From Lycocorax pyrrhopterus obiensis (taxonomy: Eukaryota > Chordata > Aves > Passeriformes > Paradisaeidae): DNA of 64,000 nucleotides. The notes below the pieces were generated by a model. It was not told where the DNA came from and did not search any database. It saw only the letters and a list, made by a program, of their open reading frames with translations. Of this stretch, positions 7,201 through 21,300 are shown in pieces (the stretch's first letter is position 1; the number at the start of each line of letters is the position of its first letter). The stretch is taken from assembly GCA_014706295.1 (NCBI GenBank), contig JACSVZ010000005.1, forward strand, positions 19,632,172 to 19,696,171, given 5' to 3'. Made by a program: the position numbers and the translations under genes.

Positions 7201-10200
7201 CTGTTGCTGCGCCAGTGCAAGGGTGGCTGTGCTGCTTTTTAAACAAGGAGTTTTTTTTAATCCATGAGAAGTTGTTGGAGCCATGTGGCTGTTGGACATC
7301 GGTGCTGGGGGACTGAGGCTGTTCCAGGAGCTGCTGCAGCGGCTATTCCTGGGAGTGAGACGTCAGAAAGGAATCGGCGCTGGTAATTTTTTACTGCAAG
7401 TATATAAATAGGTACAAGCACACACAGACATGAGGGCTGATCGTGGAAAGAGACAACTCTTGTTCTGGAAACTCCAGAGGGCTTCTAACATTAGAGTGCC
7501 TGGGCTATTTTTATAGAGTGGGAATATTTCATATTATTTCAGTCTTCTTCCTGTCACACAACACTTTGTTGTTTAATCTGTGTGTGGTTATTCCCAGCTG
7601 TAATCAGTGGTTATCCTGGGGGCACCCAGTGGGTGCTTTGTTTTTCTCTTAAGAGAAGCTTGTTAAGATAATTCTTAATACTTCTGAATTATCTTGTTTT
7701 TTAAAAAGTATCTTCTGCTCTTCTGCTGTTGATGGTCTTCAGAGTGGTTTTTAAATAGCATGTTCATGTCTAAATCAGTGCAATACACCCAGGTAAGCAT
7801 TTCTAACTGGTGAGTTTTTCCACACGGTCTGTGTGCTCGCTGCCCGTCATCTTTGGTTGCTCCCAAGTTACTTTTTAAAAAGTAATCACAGTGCATGTCC
7901 AAAAAATGTGAGGTGGGGTTTTTTTTATTTCCCCATGTTACTAGGTTTAAATCATAGCTGACAGAGAGGTGTGAGTATTTCTGATTTGCTTATATTGGTC
8001 ACTGGACCAAGTGTTGTCCAGATCCAAAACAGTTCTTGACCAGGACCCACTGGCTGAGAAAGTGATTATGTGCTGCATCTGTCCTTGTCTCCTCCTGGCT
8101 TTTGTATCAAATCCCTGTGATAATACACCACAATAACATGCCTTGTTCTTTTTGCCTTTTTACATCTATCTGTGGATTTAAGTTGCTGTACTTCTGCAGT
8201 CGGTGTGTTGTCTGCTGCAGCCAGATCATAAGTCACCAGTTATTTGGCTAATTACCTTTCCCGCTAGAAGTGTTGCATTGTAAAGGTTAAGTTTCATTTG
8301 CCAAAGGATTTTATAAAATGTAGAGAATTGCTCTACTGAAACATAGGATAAATCATCAATGCTTTTTTACATGTACATATTAAAAAAATAATATAGAAGA
8401 GGAATTTGGAAATTACTGTTTTCTTACTCTGGTGGTACAGAGCTGAAGTGATTTTTTTTTTAACTTTTGTTTGTTTTTTTTATGGAAATGGTTTCTTTGG
8501 TGCTAAGTGCCATTGTTGTGCTGTTCTCTGCTGGAGGAAGCATTCAAGCTGGTTCCTGGGTAGGTATCCTGCAGCAACAGCAAATGGCTGGCAGGACAGA
8601 TTGAAAGCTTCAAAGAAGTAACAAATCTCTTGGGACTTCAAAGGCCACTCTTTGTCAGCCAGCCTGCCTGCCTGCCCAGAGCTTCATTGCAGCAATGAAA
8701 AGAAAATTAAGATCTTCCTGCCCTAAACCCACAGCCCCCTTCCCTCTTCCAAGGCCAGACCACTCCTCTGTGTTTGTCACTTCTTGTACCAAGCAGTGCT
8801 GCAGGTGCCCGTTGGTGCTTTAATAAACGCCAGTTTTTGAAGTAGCACCGGCTCCCAGAACGTCCACTTGTATTAAATTTTAGTGCTCTGAGATGGGCGC
8901 TTAAATCCTTGTAAGTGGCTTGGAAATCCCAGCCTGGATCCCTGGGCTGAGGTTGGCTGCTGGAGGTGTTGATGGACCTTCAGCTGCATACTGGTGCTGC
9001 CTGTAGCTGAGTTTGCAGCTTTTCGTCTGGGATGCGGGAGGAACTGGGGACTGATGGGGAAGCACTGTCCCAGGAGACAGGAGGTTTGCCCTGCCCATGC
9101 ACTCCTGGACATTGCTGTTCTCTCAGAGAGGCTGCAGGACTGGTCTCTCACATGGCTTCTCACTTCCTTTTCTTCTTATTTCCTTACTAAAAGGAGTCCT
9201 TTGTACCAACAGAAGTTTACTGGTCTCACTGGTGAAAAAATCCGGTTTTGCATTGATATGGAATAAAAAGGATGCAGAAAGATGGGAAAAGAATTTAGTC
9301 TTTGCTTTCTTTCTGAGTTTATGCAAACCTCCAAATACTTCTGTCCTCAAAGGACCAATTTCTACTGAAACAAAATGGTGATGATGGTGGTGATGGAAAC
9401 CTTATAAAACCTTATAAGTTGACCCTATAGCCAAAAAATGTTAAGCCTTTCAATCCAAGAGCAGCATATGACAAGCTTGGTTGGTTAAAAATGTTTTAAT
9501 TCTCTTTATCATGAGATAAGAAAGAAGAATGAGATGGCTGCTCACCCCGTTTTTGGGGAGGCTTCACGGTAAGTGCTTCATCTGCAGTAAAAGCAGTGGT
9601 TAGCTTTGAAGAAAAATTTAAAACTAACAGAATTAGGGCTGCATCAGCAGAGTGTGGCTCTTCCACCACCAATCCTGTGTGTGAGCAGTGGGGATGGAAG
9701 GAACATTGCTTGTCATTCATTGCTCCTTCCTGTGCAATTCTATTAGTGCAGTAAATATAGCAAAATACCCTGGTGTTAACCCTGATTGCTGCGTTGCCTT
9801 GGCTCTGCTGACGGGCCATTCCTGAGGCAGCCTGGTCATAAACAGACCTGCTCAGAATTATGAACCAAAAATCTCTTTTACCCAGTTACGCCTCACTCTC
9901 CAACTAAAACATGGGCCTGGCTTGTTTTAGGAGGTGATGACAAGCAGATAAAATGGAATTAGAGCCTCTGCTCTGCGGGCAGAGCTGCAGCGCTGCCTTT
10001 CATAGTTTCTTGCTTGGGCAGTTTTTGTTGCAGTGCTGGTGCTCCAGCTGCTGGAAGGTTGCTGGCAGAAGACTGGGATTTGCAGGTCTCAGAACTTCTC
10101 GGATTGGGATCTATGTGAGCATCCTGCTCTGTGGGCTTAGACCTCCTTGTGCAGCTGCTCTGCCTGCGGTGCCTCAGAAAGCAGTGCCTGTTGGACCTGC

Positions 10201-12360
10201 TGCTGTGAGAAACTCATGTAAAATGGGGATGTTGAGGTGGAACTGCAGATGCTGCTTGTCTAGGCTGTAAAAAATCCATGACCACCATCAGGGCTGATGC
10301 CTTTCATTGCATTCCTCCTCATTTCCTATCGGCTGTCACAAGTCAGTGCCTTCAGGGAGGCTTTGAAGCCGCACAGGCGAGACAGGGACAGGACAGGTCA
10401 TTGGTGCTTGGACTGCAGATAAGGAGTTTTAGTTAGCAGGAGCATTAAATGAAGGTGTTTGGAGGAAGTAGGAAGATGCCTCCTCTGTGGCTCCACATCA
10501 GCTTGTGGTGTTCAGCTGGGCAGCAGCTGTCCCCCAGCATGTCTTGGAGTGATGGCACAAGACCTCAGGGACTCTCCTCATCCTGGGGTTAGTAACTGCA
10601 TCTGTGTTGGGTGGGATTTGCTTCGCTTCAACTTCCTTCCCACAGTGTGATTCTGTCTGCTTTTCCCATGCTGTTCAGAAGCTACTGGCAGTGAGAATCA
10701 GCTTTGCTCTGCCTGTGTCCCATCAGAGGCTGGGGCTGCGCTGTGGATGTGCTGGCTCTCAGGGTGATATGCAGGTACATTGTCTCATTTTCCCGCTGGG
10801 TTTCGGGATCCTGCAAGCCCCAGTCAGGAGCCACTATGTTCTGTTTGCATGTCAAGGGGTCCTGTCTGAGCCGTGAGCTGCAGCTCCATACCAGAGCTCT
10901 CACTGGGGCTGGCTACTGGGCAGTCTTGGCTCCTGGCCTGCAGCATCACCCACTGCCCCTGAGTTACTGTCCCAGCTGCTTCTTGGTGAGTCTGGTCTTG
11001 CATCACAGCTGGTTTTTCAGTGCTGGTTTGGAAGATTTGTGCATATCACTGATTTAAAAAAATAGAGTTGGTTGGGTGGGGAAGATACAGCTTTTTCAGC
11101 TCTGTTACTCAGCTTGGTTTTATTCTGGTTGATGTTGATTCTGAGTAAAGCTTTTATTTCCTGTCATGATAAGCTGTGGCTGCTCCAAGAGGCTGCCCAG
11201 AAACTACCTTATGTGATGTGAGTGCAGTTGCCTTTCTGAGCCAAGGCTGCACCCTCGTGGAAAGTGTCACTGGAGCTGTTCAAGAAAATCTCCTCTCTGT
11301 TCTGCCCATAAACTGACTGCAGCTGGGGCTTTTCCTCATTTCAGCTGTTGTAGCCCCAGTGCTCTGCCTCCATGGAGGGCTTGCCTTGGCTTTGTGGAGC
11401 CCCTCATGCCCATGCTGTGGGACCAGCTCAGCCTTGGGAGCGGATGCTGCAGCCCTGGTGCTGTGCTGGGCACCCAGAGGCTCTGTCAGGGCACTTGCCT
11501 GTGGCTGTCTGGGAATCACCAGGCCAGCAGAAGTGGGTGCTGTGCAGATGGGAAGGGAAATAGGCACAAAAATGACTGAGGAAAAGCTGTGTGTGACTTC
11601 ACTGTGAGGGATTTTCTCCCTGCCTGGATCCTGGCCCCTGCCTTGACACATTGCTGGACAGTTTTAGTCCAAAATCTTCAGCCTCCTGGTTTTCCATTCA
11701 CCACATGAGGGCAGGCTGTTTCTAAAGAAAATACAGCAAGAAATCTTCAGCTCAGTGGATAAATTCTCCAACTCCAGGCTCCCTCTGGTTCAGGGAGGGC
11801 TGACTGCTGCAGCTCCCTCCAGGTTTTGTCCCCCAAAAGCCACGGAGGATGCGGTGAGTGAGGACGGACATGCCCAGGGCCTGGATGTGCATAGTCCACC
11901 CAACCATCATCATCTCCCATGCCCAGGAGAACCCTCCAGCGTCTCCTGTAACAATCTCACTGCTTTGTTATTCCTCTGGGCAAACTCCATTTACTCTAAT
12001 GGCATTATTAGCTCTGCATAATAAATGTCTTTTCTCATTGTGCTGCTGCTCTGCCAGCCGCAGGTTTGTGGCGTTTGCTTGCCCTGGTACCCACATCCCC
12101 GAGTGCAGGGATGATCTTGACAGCATCACGGTGCTGTCAACCAGCTCCATGGGGATTTACCACCATGGTCTCACCTGACTTCACAGCTTCTGCCTGCTGG
12201 CTACTATGCAAGTTAACACAGCTTCCAGTGGTTTAAAAAATGTTCAGAGTTAACTGGAGTTTGTCTGATAGTTAATGCTGCCTCTGACTTGAGTTTATGC
12301 CTCTCCTTTTTTCTTTTGTATGGATATGTAGCAGCAAATGCCCAGTGGGAATATATGACT
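4237..12360. other. Intergenic sequence, no gene recognised
   Basis: No open frame here resembles a known protein. The longest, 228 codons on the minus strand at 6613-7299, has a composition like a random translation and no domain, and it lacks flanking gene structure. I saw no tRNA, small nuclear RNA or further microRNA-like hairpin and no recognisable transposon. Short T runs (for example near 8450-8480) and a small direct repeat of ACCTTATAA near 9400 are the only simple structure noted. Confidence 0.6.
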
Positions 12361-12366
12361 TGAAAA

Positions 12367-12386
12367 ACAAAGCCATATGGCTTTGT
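12367..12386. repeat. Perfect 20-bp palindrome
   Basis: ACAAAGCCAT is followed immediately by its exact reverse complement, centred on CATATG. There is no spacer, so as DNA it is a symmetric site. As RNA it could only fold with an unpaired apical turn. No adjacent gene explains it. Confidence 0.85.
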
Positions 12387-15300
12387 CAGTGTAGCAAATA
12401 ATACCCATGGGTTTATGACCTGTGGACTTACAAGCAAATCAGGGACACTTGGGGTGTCAAAGGAGGATGTTGAAGGCTTCGTGGTTGGTGCCCTGGGCAG
12501 GAGCACAGGGGGTGAGAGTGGGACAGGGGCAGCCCTATGAGTAGCTCCAAGGAAAGTCCTCTGAGATGTTCCTCTCCAAAGCCTTCTTCAGCTGCACTAA
12601 CAAAATGCTTCACTCTCACCAACAGCACCAGCAGAATTTGTGGGTCTGAGGAAATCCTTGTGCTCGCCGTCGAGTGTTGGCTGAGCAGCTGTCTGTTAAC
12701 ATGTCATTGGAAGGGACAGAACAACCAGGGATGAGGAGAAAGCCCAAGCGCCTTGGTGAAGCGATGTGATTGCTAGTGGGCAAAAGCCTACCAAATATTA
12801 TTAATCGCAGTGTCAGACACATCACAGTGACTGCAATAAACCCCAGGTCTCTCTCAGTTATCTTGAGAATGATGCAGTTGGGAGATGTGATGGGAAACCC
12901 TCTCAGCATGGCTCTGTCCTGCTCACTCCTGCTCTGCTGCTTTTTCCAGGTTTTTCAAAGCTTCACTTGGGAAGTAAAAAACCCAAAACCCCACAGAAGA
13001 ACAACAGAAAGCAAACCCCCAAAACCCCAGAGGTGGCTGCTGGGGGAAGTGTCCAAGAAGATGTTGGTGTTTGGAACCCCAGCCATCTTTCACTATGAGT
13101 GAGTTTGTGCCCTCCTGCTGCTCAAAAACTGATTTCTGCTCAACCCCTGCCTGCCCTCAGGGCTGTGCCTGCAGAGCTGCAGGCACCAGTGGATTTAAAT
13201 CAGTGCAGATTGTTCCAGTCAGCTCCTCCTATAAATGCTTCTGATTTGCTTGCTCTCTCAAATAATTTTTCATGTCCTCCTGTGTGAAGCATTTGGGAGG
13301 ACACCTTGGCTCCATTTAAAGTTTTTATTAGTGTCTTCAATCTGGTGGAGCTGTTGCAGCTCTGTGGGAGAAATGTTTCCTGGGCCACAGATGTATCCTG
13401 GGCGGAGGATGGGCCAGGCAAACACAACCTGCACTTCTGGCAACCCCTGCTTTTGCTCATCTTCACTCTCCACAGTTATGCCAGCGTGACTGCTGATGTA
13501 AGGCAAGTAAATCCTGGGCTTGAGGCTGGCAGAGCCAGAGGAAATCCTGGTCCCTTGCCCTGACCAGTGATAAATTTATTCTCTCTTTCTGCATTTTTTA
13601 AAAATGGTTTTTTGTCCATCTAGAGGGACATAAATAATTGGTGCTGAACTGTTGGGCTTTTTCCAGGATGGGAAGAGGTGGTTTCCTCAGTTGTTTTTTT
13701 CTCACTGTTGTGTGATGAGTTGAAGTGCAAAACAGCAGCCAGGGAGAGAGATGGCCAGTTGGGCAATTGCTGCCTCCTGGATGTGGCCCCTCGGCCCCAG
13801 TAGGGACAGAAATGTTATTTATCTTTGGAAGTGGTGGCTCTCCTCTGCTATCACTCTCCTGTGGATTTACAGGAGTAAACAGCAAACAGGTCATGATGGA
13901 GTTTAAAGATTGAATTTGGAAAACCACTCCCTCCATGAGTGTTGTTAACCTGCTCATAAAGAGGGAGGAAGAAAAGTCAGTGCTCTGTGGGTGTTATCAG
14001 CTGATGAGATAAAGCCATGACTCCATTTCAGGTCATCTCCCAGTGTGTTCCTTGGTGGTCCCAGCGCCTGGACCAGGACCTGCTCAGTGATGTGTGCTAC
14101 CAGTGTCTGCTGGCAGGACTGGAGCTGGCTGAGGAAATTCCTCACCCTTTCTGGCCTCTAATGATAGAACGGGTTAAAGTAGCTTTTCAGAGAAAGGCTC
14201 CCTCTGTCCCCAAATCCTGTCCACCCCACCACCTAGAAAACATGGAGCACTAAATTGAAAAACTATTTTCACAGTGAATAGACTCCTCTGCTAAATATGT
14301 AATCATGTACCAGCAGGCACAGGAATGAGCTAGTTGGATGAACAAAACCTAGGACTGGTGGGTATTAGCCCCTGGCTTGCAGTTGGTATTGTACTGGTCC
14401 CAGAGTTTGTGGGATAACAGCAACATTTCCACTATTTCTTGGTATTGGCCCTGTGGGCTGCTTTCCTGCAGTTCTTTTATGCTGCTGTGTCAGCGTATCT
14501 GACCTGGTGCCAAGCTCAAATCCAAGGAAATCCAGAGCAAATCTCTTTGCAGAGCTGTGTGATGTTGGTAGAAGTGAAGGAAGGCTTTCCAGCTGCTCTG
14601 CAGGGAAATCCAGCCCTCTCCAGAATGCAGGGACTGAATGTCAACAAGAAAATTCCCACCAACTTCAACTAGGCCAGGATTTGGGTTGGGATTAAAAGCT
14701 CAAAGTGCTGGTGCTGAGCCCAGCTCCATTGCCCCACTTCCAGCACTGCAACCTGAGGACTAACCTCTATTTTAGCAGAGTTCAGCCTGCTGGATTTGTT
14801 TCTGATCAGTTCTGCCGTGGTTGCTGCAGGAGCTGAAGTGCCATCAGATGCTGCACAGGATGTTTGAGCCCCTGTCTGGCACACGTAGTCTCTGCTCACA
14901 GCCACTTCCCCTTTCCCATGGGTGGTAGCTAACAGGTAACAAGTTGGATTTCCCACCCCAGCTCCCTGCACAACCAAGAATTCAGGTATGAGAACAAACC
15001 TGCATTTCATTTTCCTAGTTTGGGATCACTGGTGACCCCTCTGGGTTTTTCTTTATGGCTCTGGCACCAGCCTGACTGTGGGCTCAGGATGCTCAGCCTT
15101 ATGCCAAGAACCAGGATCTGCTGTCCTGCATGCAATGTTCTCCTGCATCCAGTTCACCCTTGGAATACCCACAACTAAATTTTAAGACTCAGCACTTCTC
15201 TGGATCTGACCCTGGGAAAACAAAAGGCTCCTCCAGAGTGGTATAAAATGTCCAAGGAGACAAACCACCTGACCTAGGCTTTTTTTTAAAAATCTGCAGA

Positions 15301-18300
15301 TGCATGACCATGGCAAGGGGAAAACAAGGTCAGTTTCTGTATTTATTGCTTTCCAAACAGGTCAGGATTGCTAACATTCTGCCCCATTGCTGACTGGCTT
15401 TAGTGACCATTCTTTAACATCACCCCATAATGGTTAAATACAGTAACTTCCCTTCAGATCAAAAAATCTATGGCACTGATGCCTTGAGTACTTTGGGATT
15501 TGGCCTGTGTTCAGACCAATTCATAAAACTCAGCTCAGAAGCTCATTCAGTGCCAAGTCTGTGGTGCTTCAGCTTGTCCTGTGATTCTGTTTTAGCCAAG
15601 ACGAGCAGAAGTGATTTGACAAATTCTTGCAATGTGTTGCTTGGATGAGCTGCTGCCTGGGCTGGTGCCTCTCCGGGTTCTGGGGGGCACAGGGAGCCAC
15701 AGGTTCTTCTTGGATACAATTCTGCAAGCAGGATGAGCTGGCAGCTTTGCTCCTGGCTGGGACTGAGTGGTGCAGAGGGGTTTGGGTGTCTTGCCCAAAA
15801 TGCACTGTTATTTGCTTTTTTCCCAGGCTATTTCTGGCTGCTGCACTTGCTGCCTGCCTGTGGCTGTTGTCTGGTGTAGAGAACCTGCGAATGGCAAAGC
15901 TCCTGCTGGTATCCCCATCTGTGTGCTGAGCCTTGGAAGGCTCTTGCTTTCTAGCTCTCTCAGCTTCTGTGGGGTCTCATATTGTCTCTACCATCACACC
16001 CTTGTGACGTGGGGAGATGTTTCACTTGGAAGACATCAAACCAAGATCACAACAGTTTTGAGGCTTGGACATCAGCCTGCTCCATAATTAGAGGAAACAA
16101 AAGGTGAAATCCTTAAATAAACCTTTGTAAAAGATTTCAGATTTGTAATTAAATACTGAGCAAGTCTCGGTATGTTCCGCTGCATCACAGAGAGGCCCTT
16201 GCAACTCACAGGGGTCTGAGGTCTCCATGGTAGTTACAGATTCTCTCTCAAAAGGCTGTGGATGATGCATTTAGGGACTGTAGCAATCCTATGGATCTGG
16301 ATATGGCAATCCCAGAGCTGGCAGGCTGAAGTGGTGGGCTCTCCATCCTTGAAATACATCTACCAGAGCAGGATCTGATCCTGTTCTGCTCCAGTCTGGA
16401 CAGTTGCTCTCTTTAACTTAAACCATAAAAGCTCAATATGGCTTTGTCCAAGCAGATCCCAATGTGATGTTAACACCACCACATCCTTAAAAGATGCAAG
16501 TGGTGTTAATTTAATCATTATACTGTTTTTCCACAACAGATGTTGACATTTCACTATTGTCCCAGAATTAAATGTCAAGTTATTCCTGTTCAACACTACC
16601 AGTGGAACGTTCAGGGATTCCATCTGCAGCTGTATTTAGAGCCTGCCTGCCTGCTAAGCCAGCATTTCCAAGCAGGTTTGTACATGGGCTGCGGCAAGTT
16701 CACGTGTGTACCAGAGAGCTGCCTGGGTTAATTAATTCCCTTTCCACACATTATAACCTAGAGAAGCAGGGCAGCTGGAGGGGGAAGTTTTCTTTTCACA
16801 TTGTGGGACCAACTTTTGTATTTCTGGTGTTGTTGCAACCTGGAAAACAGAAGCAGCATTCAAGAATGAGCTGATGGTGGATGTGAATGCTTCAAACACG
16901 AGAGATACATGATTAATCTGAAACAATTCATAACCCAAAATCCAGTGCAGAAACACTGGCACAGCTTTTAATTTTGCACTTCTCACTGCTTATGAGAAAT
17001 TTCTAGCTATGCCTCTGAAGCCACTTTCTGTGCTCTTGGCAGCTATTGAAACACTTTGCCTTCATTTGAGGGGTCAGGTAAATATCTCCATGCATCACCG
17101 AGCCAATACGAGTGCCACGTGCTCTGCATCGGATGCCGAGTGCCTCAAACCATCTCATCAGAGGCGAACTCTTCTTTGCTCAGCTGTGGAATGTTGTTTC
17201 TGAGCATCTTGCCCTGCTGCCTTGTTCAGGGGTGAATGCCAGTGAGGGATTTGGGAGAGACAGCAGGGATGGAGGAGGTTTCTTGTGTACAGCCCCTGAC
17301 CTGCTCAGCTCCTGTCATTGTGCTGGTGACAGAGGTGGCTTCAGATGGCCACAGCAATGGCAAAACTGGGGATTTGGGAAACCTAAGATGCAGGTGACGT
17401 TAATGCCATGCTTGATAGCTTTAGCTGCTGTTGGAGTGCATAGCCTGTGGTTTGACAGCCTAAAAGACAAAGACGTTTTCTGCCAGGGCTATCAGCTGTG
17501 TGCATCCTGTGCCTCTCTGGAGAGAAACCCTGGGGGTAGAGGGGCAGCAGAGGCGTGGCTGGAGCCACTGGTTTTCAGGACACGTGCAGCAGAAGAAGGG
17601 AGGTTGTGTTTTGGAGCAGAGGGCACAGGGAAGGAAGGAAAGAAGGAAGACAAACTCCCGGGTCTCCATCTTGTAGCATTTTCAGATTGAATCTGTATGC
17701 CTCCAGACCAACACAAATGGGCGAGGGGCAGGTGCAACAGGAGGCAATTTGAAACTGTGGTGACAGGAGAGCAGATAATCCATCCAGTACTTCTGATCCA
17801 ATAGATTATGGATGAACGTCTCCTCAAATAAAGGCCTCAGGTGATTGCAAATATTTCCAGAAAAGAGACAAACCTCCTCACCTGCTCTCAGCCAACAGTG
17901 CCATGAAATTGCAGCTTGGGCAGCTCACACCAACCATGATCTGGGCCTCAGGGCCAACTTTTTGGTGACAAAGCAGAAAATGTCCCTTTGTTTTTTTGGA
18001 TGGCAGCTTGCAGGGAGTGTGCCATTTTCAGCTCTGTGAGGGATTGCTGAGATTATCAGTCAGAAGCACAGAGAGTTCCTGTTTCTGGAGAGTCTGAAAA
18101 TGAACAAAGAAGAGTAATAAGAAATAATTTGAGGAGGTTTTATTATTATTACATTTAGTGGGAGGGTTGTTTCTTTAATGCTTGATATGTTTTTTCCACA
18201 CTAGATAGGTGAGCTTATATTACACAGTAAAAAAGCTATTAGTTTTCTCAAAAGATTGTCAATTTTCTTTCCAAATTGCTAAATTAAATTTTCTATTTTA

Positions 18301-21300
18301 TGGGAATGCTCTTTCATTTGTGCAAAATCCTGTGCTCAGATAGTTAGGCCAATCTCATCATGCAAGACCATTAGATTAACTAATTGGATCTGTCTTACTC
18401 GTACATTTCTATCAGGAATATCTAATAAATGTGGAAATCCATTTGGAAATGAAGACAGCATCTTCATGTTCTCAGGACCTCGGAAATTTCTGGTGTTGCA
18501 GCTGCAGCGTGAGCCCAGCCCGTGGGAATGAGCTGCTTTCCTGTTGGCAACTTTGTCAAAGCCTTTTTCCAAGGTAGGAACCTGATCATCTTCATGATTG
18601 TCACAAGTTGCTAAAAGACGCAGTTTCTCCATGGTATTTAATCGATGCTAATCCCAGGAAGACACAGGGACATCTCTGGCCCTGTCCATTTGGGCTGTCA
18701 CCAAGGAAGGCGTGAGGGTGACCTCGGTGCTGTCATTGCTGATCTTCTTCAGTGTACTTATGAATTTATCTCCTTGCTTTCCCAGTAAAGCAGAGTAAAA
18801 CCATTATCCTGTGTTGCAAATGGAGAGGTGTGGGAGCGAGGCAGTGAAGGAGCTCCCAAGGCTGTCTGGTCTGGAGGCATCTGAGTGGAGCTTCCGCACT
18901 CTAAATCCCAACACTTCAAAGTTTACCTCTGCTTGGTCTTCATGTCGATGCTTAAGAGACTGTCACAAGACTATCAGTGACTCCTTTTGTTCTCAAGTTT
19001 TTATCTTCTACGACTCCTGGCTGGATTCAGCCAGGGGTTTGCAGGCAGGGCTGCTTTTAATGGGATCGCTTTGCAGTTTGGAGTTAAGTCATTTTGTGGA
19101 TAGGGATCCCAAAGGGTTGGATGCTGCTGGTCCATGTGTAGGGTGTTAGAGCTGTGCTGGCAGTGGGACCTCTCTGTGGCAAGATTCCTGTCCTGTGAGT
19201 GAGGATAGGTCTGTGTTCCCTTGGCAATGCCTGGTCTGGCAGAAACTCTGCAGAACAGAGTGAACCTTTTATGCTTTCGCAAGGTGCTTGGACTGACAGA
19301 GTGTGCTTGTATTGGTTCAGTGTTTTGTATCACACAAAAATGAGGTATTTTACTTTTAAACTGAATAGACTTTCTTGCTGAATCAGTCTTGCCTTCCAGG
19401 GCAAGCTAAACCAAAGCCACCCACACTCACTTTGTGAGTACTAAGTACTGCTGACTGACAACAATTCTCATTTGTGAGAGCAGTTTCTAATAAAGCCAGA
19501 CCTCTTTCTCCCTAAGATCTTCCTTCTTACTCTTGCCCAGGTTACTAATGGTGAAAAATCCCTAAAGGCCATGGGTAAGACCTGAATGCTGCTTGCTCCA
19601 CTCTGCCAAAACCAGCAGGACATTTACTGCTGGCCTCAGAGAAGGTGCAGTAAGAGAAAGGGGGGCAAGAGGAAGTAAAGTGACTCAGCTCTAAGCATGT
19701 ATTGTTTAAATTATTCACTCTCTTCTAAAACAGACCGTTGAATAATACATTGTGGTCACTTTTATTTCTAAATGCTTGTACTTAGGCTGAGGTTAAAATG
19801 ATGTCCTAAAATGCCACTTGCACTGAGGTTCCTCTGGAGATGCCCCCAGGCAGGGCCTTAGTCCCTACTCTTCTCACCTGTGTTTTATGGTTCTGGGTCC
19901 TGTGTTGGGCAGAGTCAGCTCCAAGTCCTGCCTGGTCAGGTCCCCCACACCTCCAGTACCAGGAGACTGATTTCAACAACCCCAAAGCACTAAAAATAAC
20001 AAGCCTGGGTTTGTTTCTATTTGCTTTTTCCATTGCTGGCCAAGCTCTCTGGAGTCATTTATCAACAGCTTTGTTCCTTCTTCATTAATGAGAAGTTTTG
20101 ACCTAATTGCACTAATCCCTGAGTTTACAGAAAACCTTTGAAGTGCCCTATACCGGAGTCAAAACATGGAGCAGTGGACGGAGCAGAGTGACTTGTTCTC
20201 CCTTTCTTTCCCATCCTGTTCCTGTAACATGCTCACACAGTGATTTCTGTATTTGGGGAGAATTTCTACTTGAGACACCTGTAGTTCAGGTGGGTTTTGC
20301 AGTCTTATTTAAAGAACAGGGGGAGTCAGGAGAAACTACGTCTGCATCACACTTATCTGCTTCTCAATTTCTGCCTCATGTTTAATAGTAATAATATAAA
20401 CCAAATCCCCAAAGAACTGTTTGAGAGGTCTGACATTTATGCATTGTATGCAGGAATGATTTAGCATTTAAAAACAAAATAAATCTCTCTGTGTAAGGTG
20501 GTTCATTATTCTAACTGATTGGAAATGAGACAGATGTGAACGTTTAGTGAGGGTCCTTTTAAAACAAAACTTCCCTTCTGTCGATAAACTCTCCTCCTTC
20601 ACAGAGCGGTGAACCTGCCTAAGCGTCCAGCAGGATAATTAGTTGTTCTTTGGGAAATGCCTTCAAATGCACCAGTGTTAAATCTTACTGGGTTCTTTTA
20701 TTAAATTAATATTTGGCTTGTGCAAGAAGGATGCAATCTTAATAGCCAAGCCCTCTGAGATCTGTTAATATCCTCACAAATGCAAGTGAGGATGCTGATT
20801 CTGAAAAGCCCAAGGTGTGCTGAGCTTTGAGCCCAGCCATCCGTGAGGAGTACTTGGATGGCTTCTTGGGCAGCTACTGCTGCCATCACCTCTGGAAGGG
20901 TCAGGCCATGAATGCAGCTGACAAAAAATAGTCAGTGCAAGGCTGTGGTCTCCCCTGGAGGGACAAATGACAAGGGAGATGCTGATGGAAATGGACAACT
21001 CTGCACACCTTGTGGAACCTTCACCTCCCAGGCAGAGAAGGGTTCTGGGACAGAGCCATGCTCAGCAAAGACGTTACATCTATGATGGGAGACCTGGGGC
21101 AGGAAAAGCTCCAATAGGCCAAGAGAGCCTTTGGGAGCAGGAGGTGTCTGCAGCAGAGGGGTAGAACAGTGCTGAGCCCCATCGCGAGCAGAACGTGCAC
21201 GGGGGAACGTCAGGCACTTCCCTTCTGCAGGGTGAGGCTCACAAAAACCCCAGGGGCCTGGTGGGTACTTGAAGAAAGTGGCTGTAAAAACAGAAACTTC

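Noticed and set aside
6613..7299. 228-codon minus-strand open frame
   Set aside because: It has no recognisable domain, no promoter or polyadenylation context and random-like composition. In about 20 kb of moderately GC-rich intergenic DNA one such frame is plausible by chance.
12371..12383. CArG (SRF) box within the palindrome
   Set aside because: CCATATGG has only four A/T bases between CC and GG, whereas the CArG box needs six.
18336..18632. 98-codon minus-strand frame with a protein-like look
   Set aside because: I do not recognise it, it lacks flanking exons, and the underlying DNA is AT-rich and better read as possible non-coding sequence.
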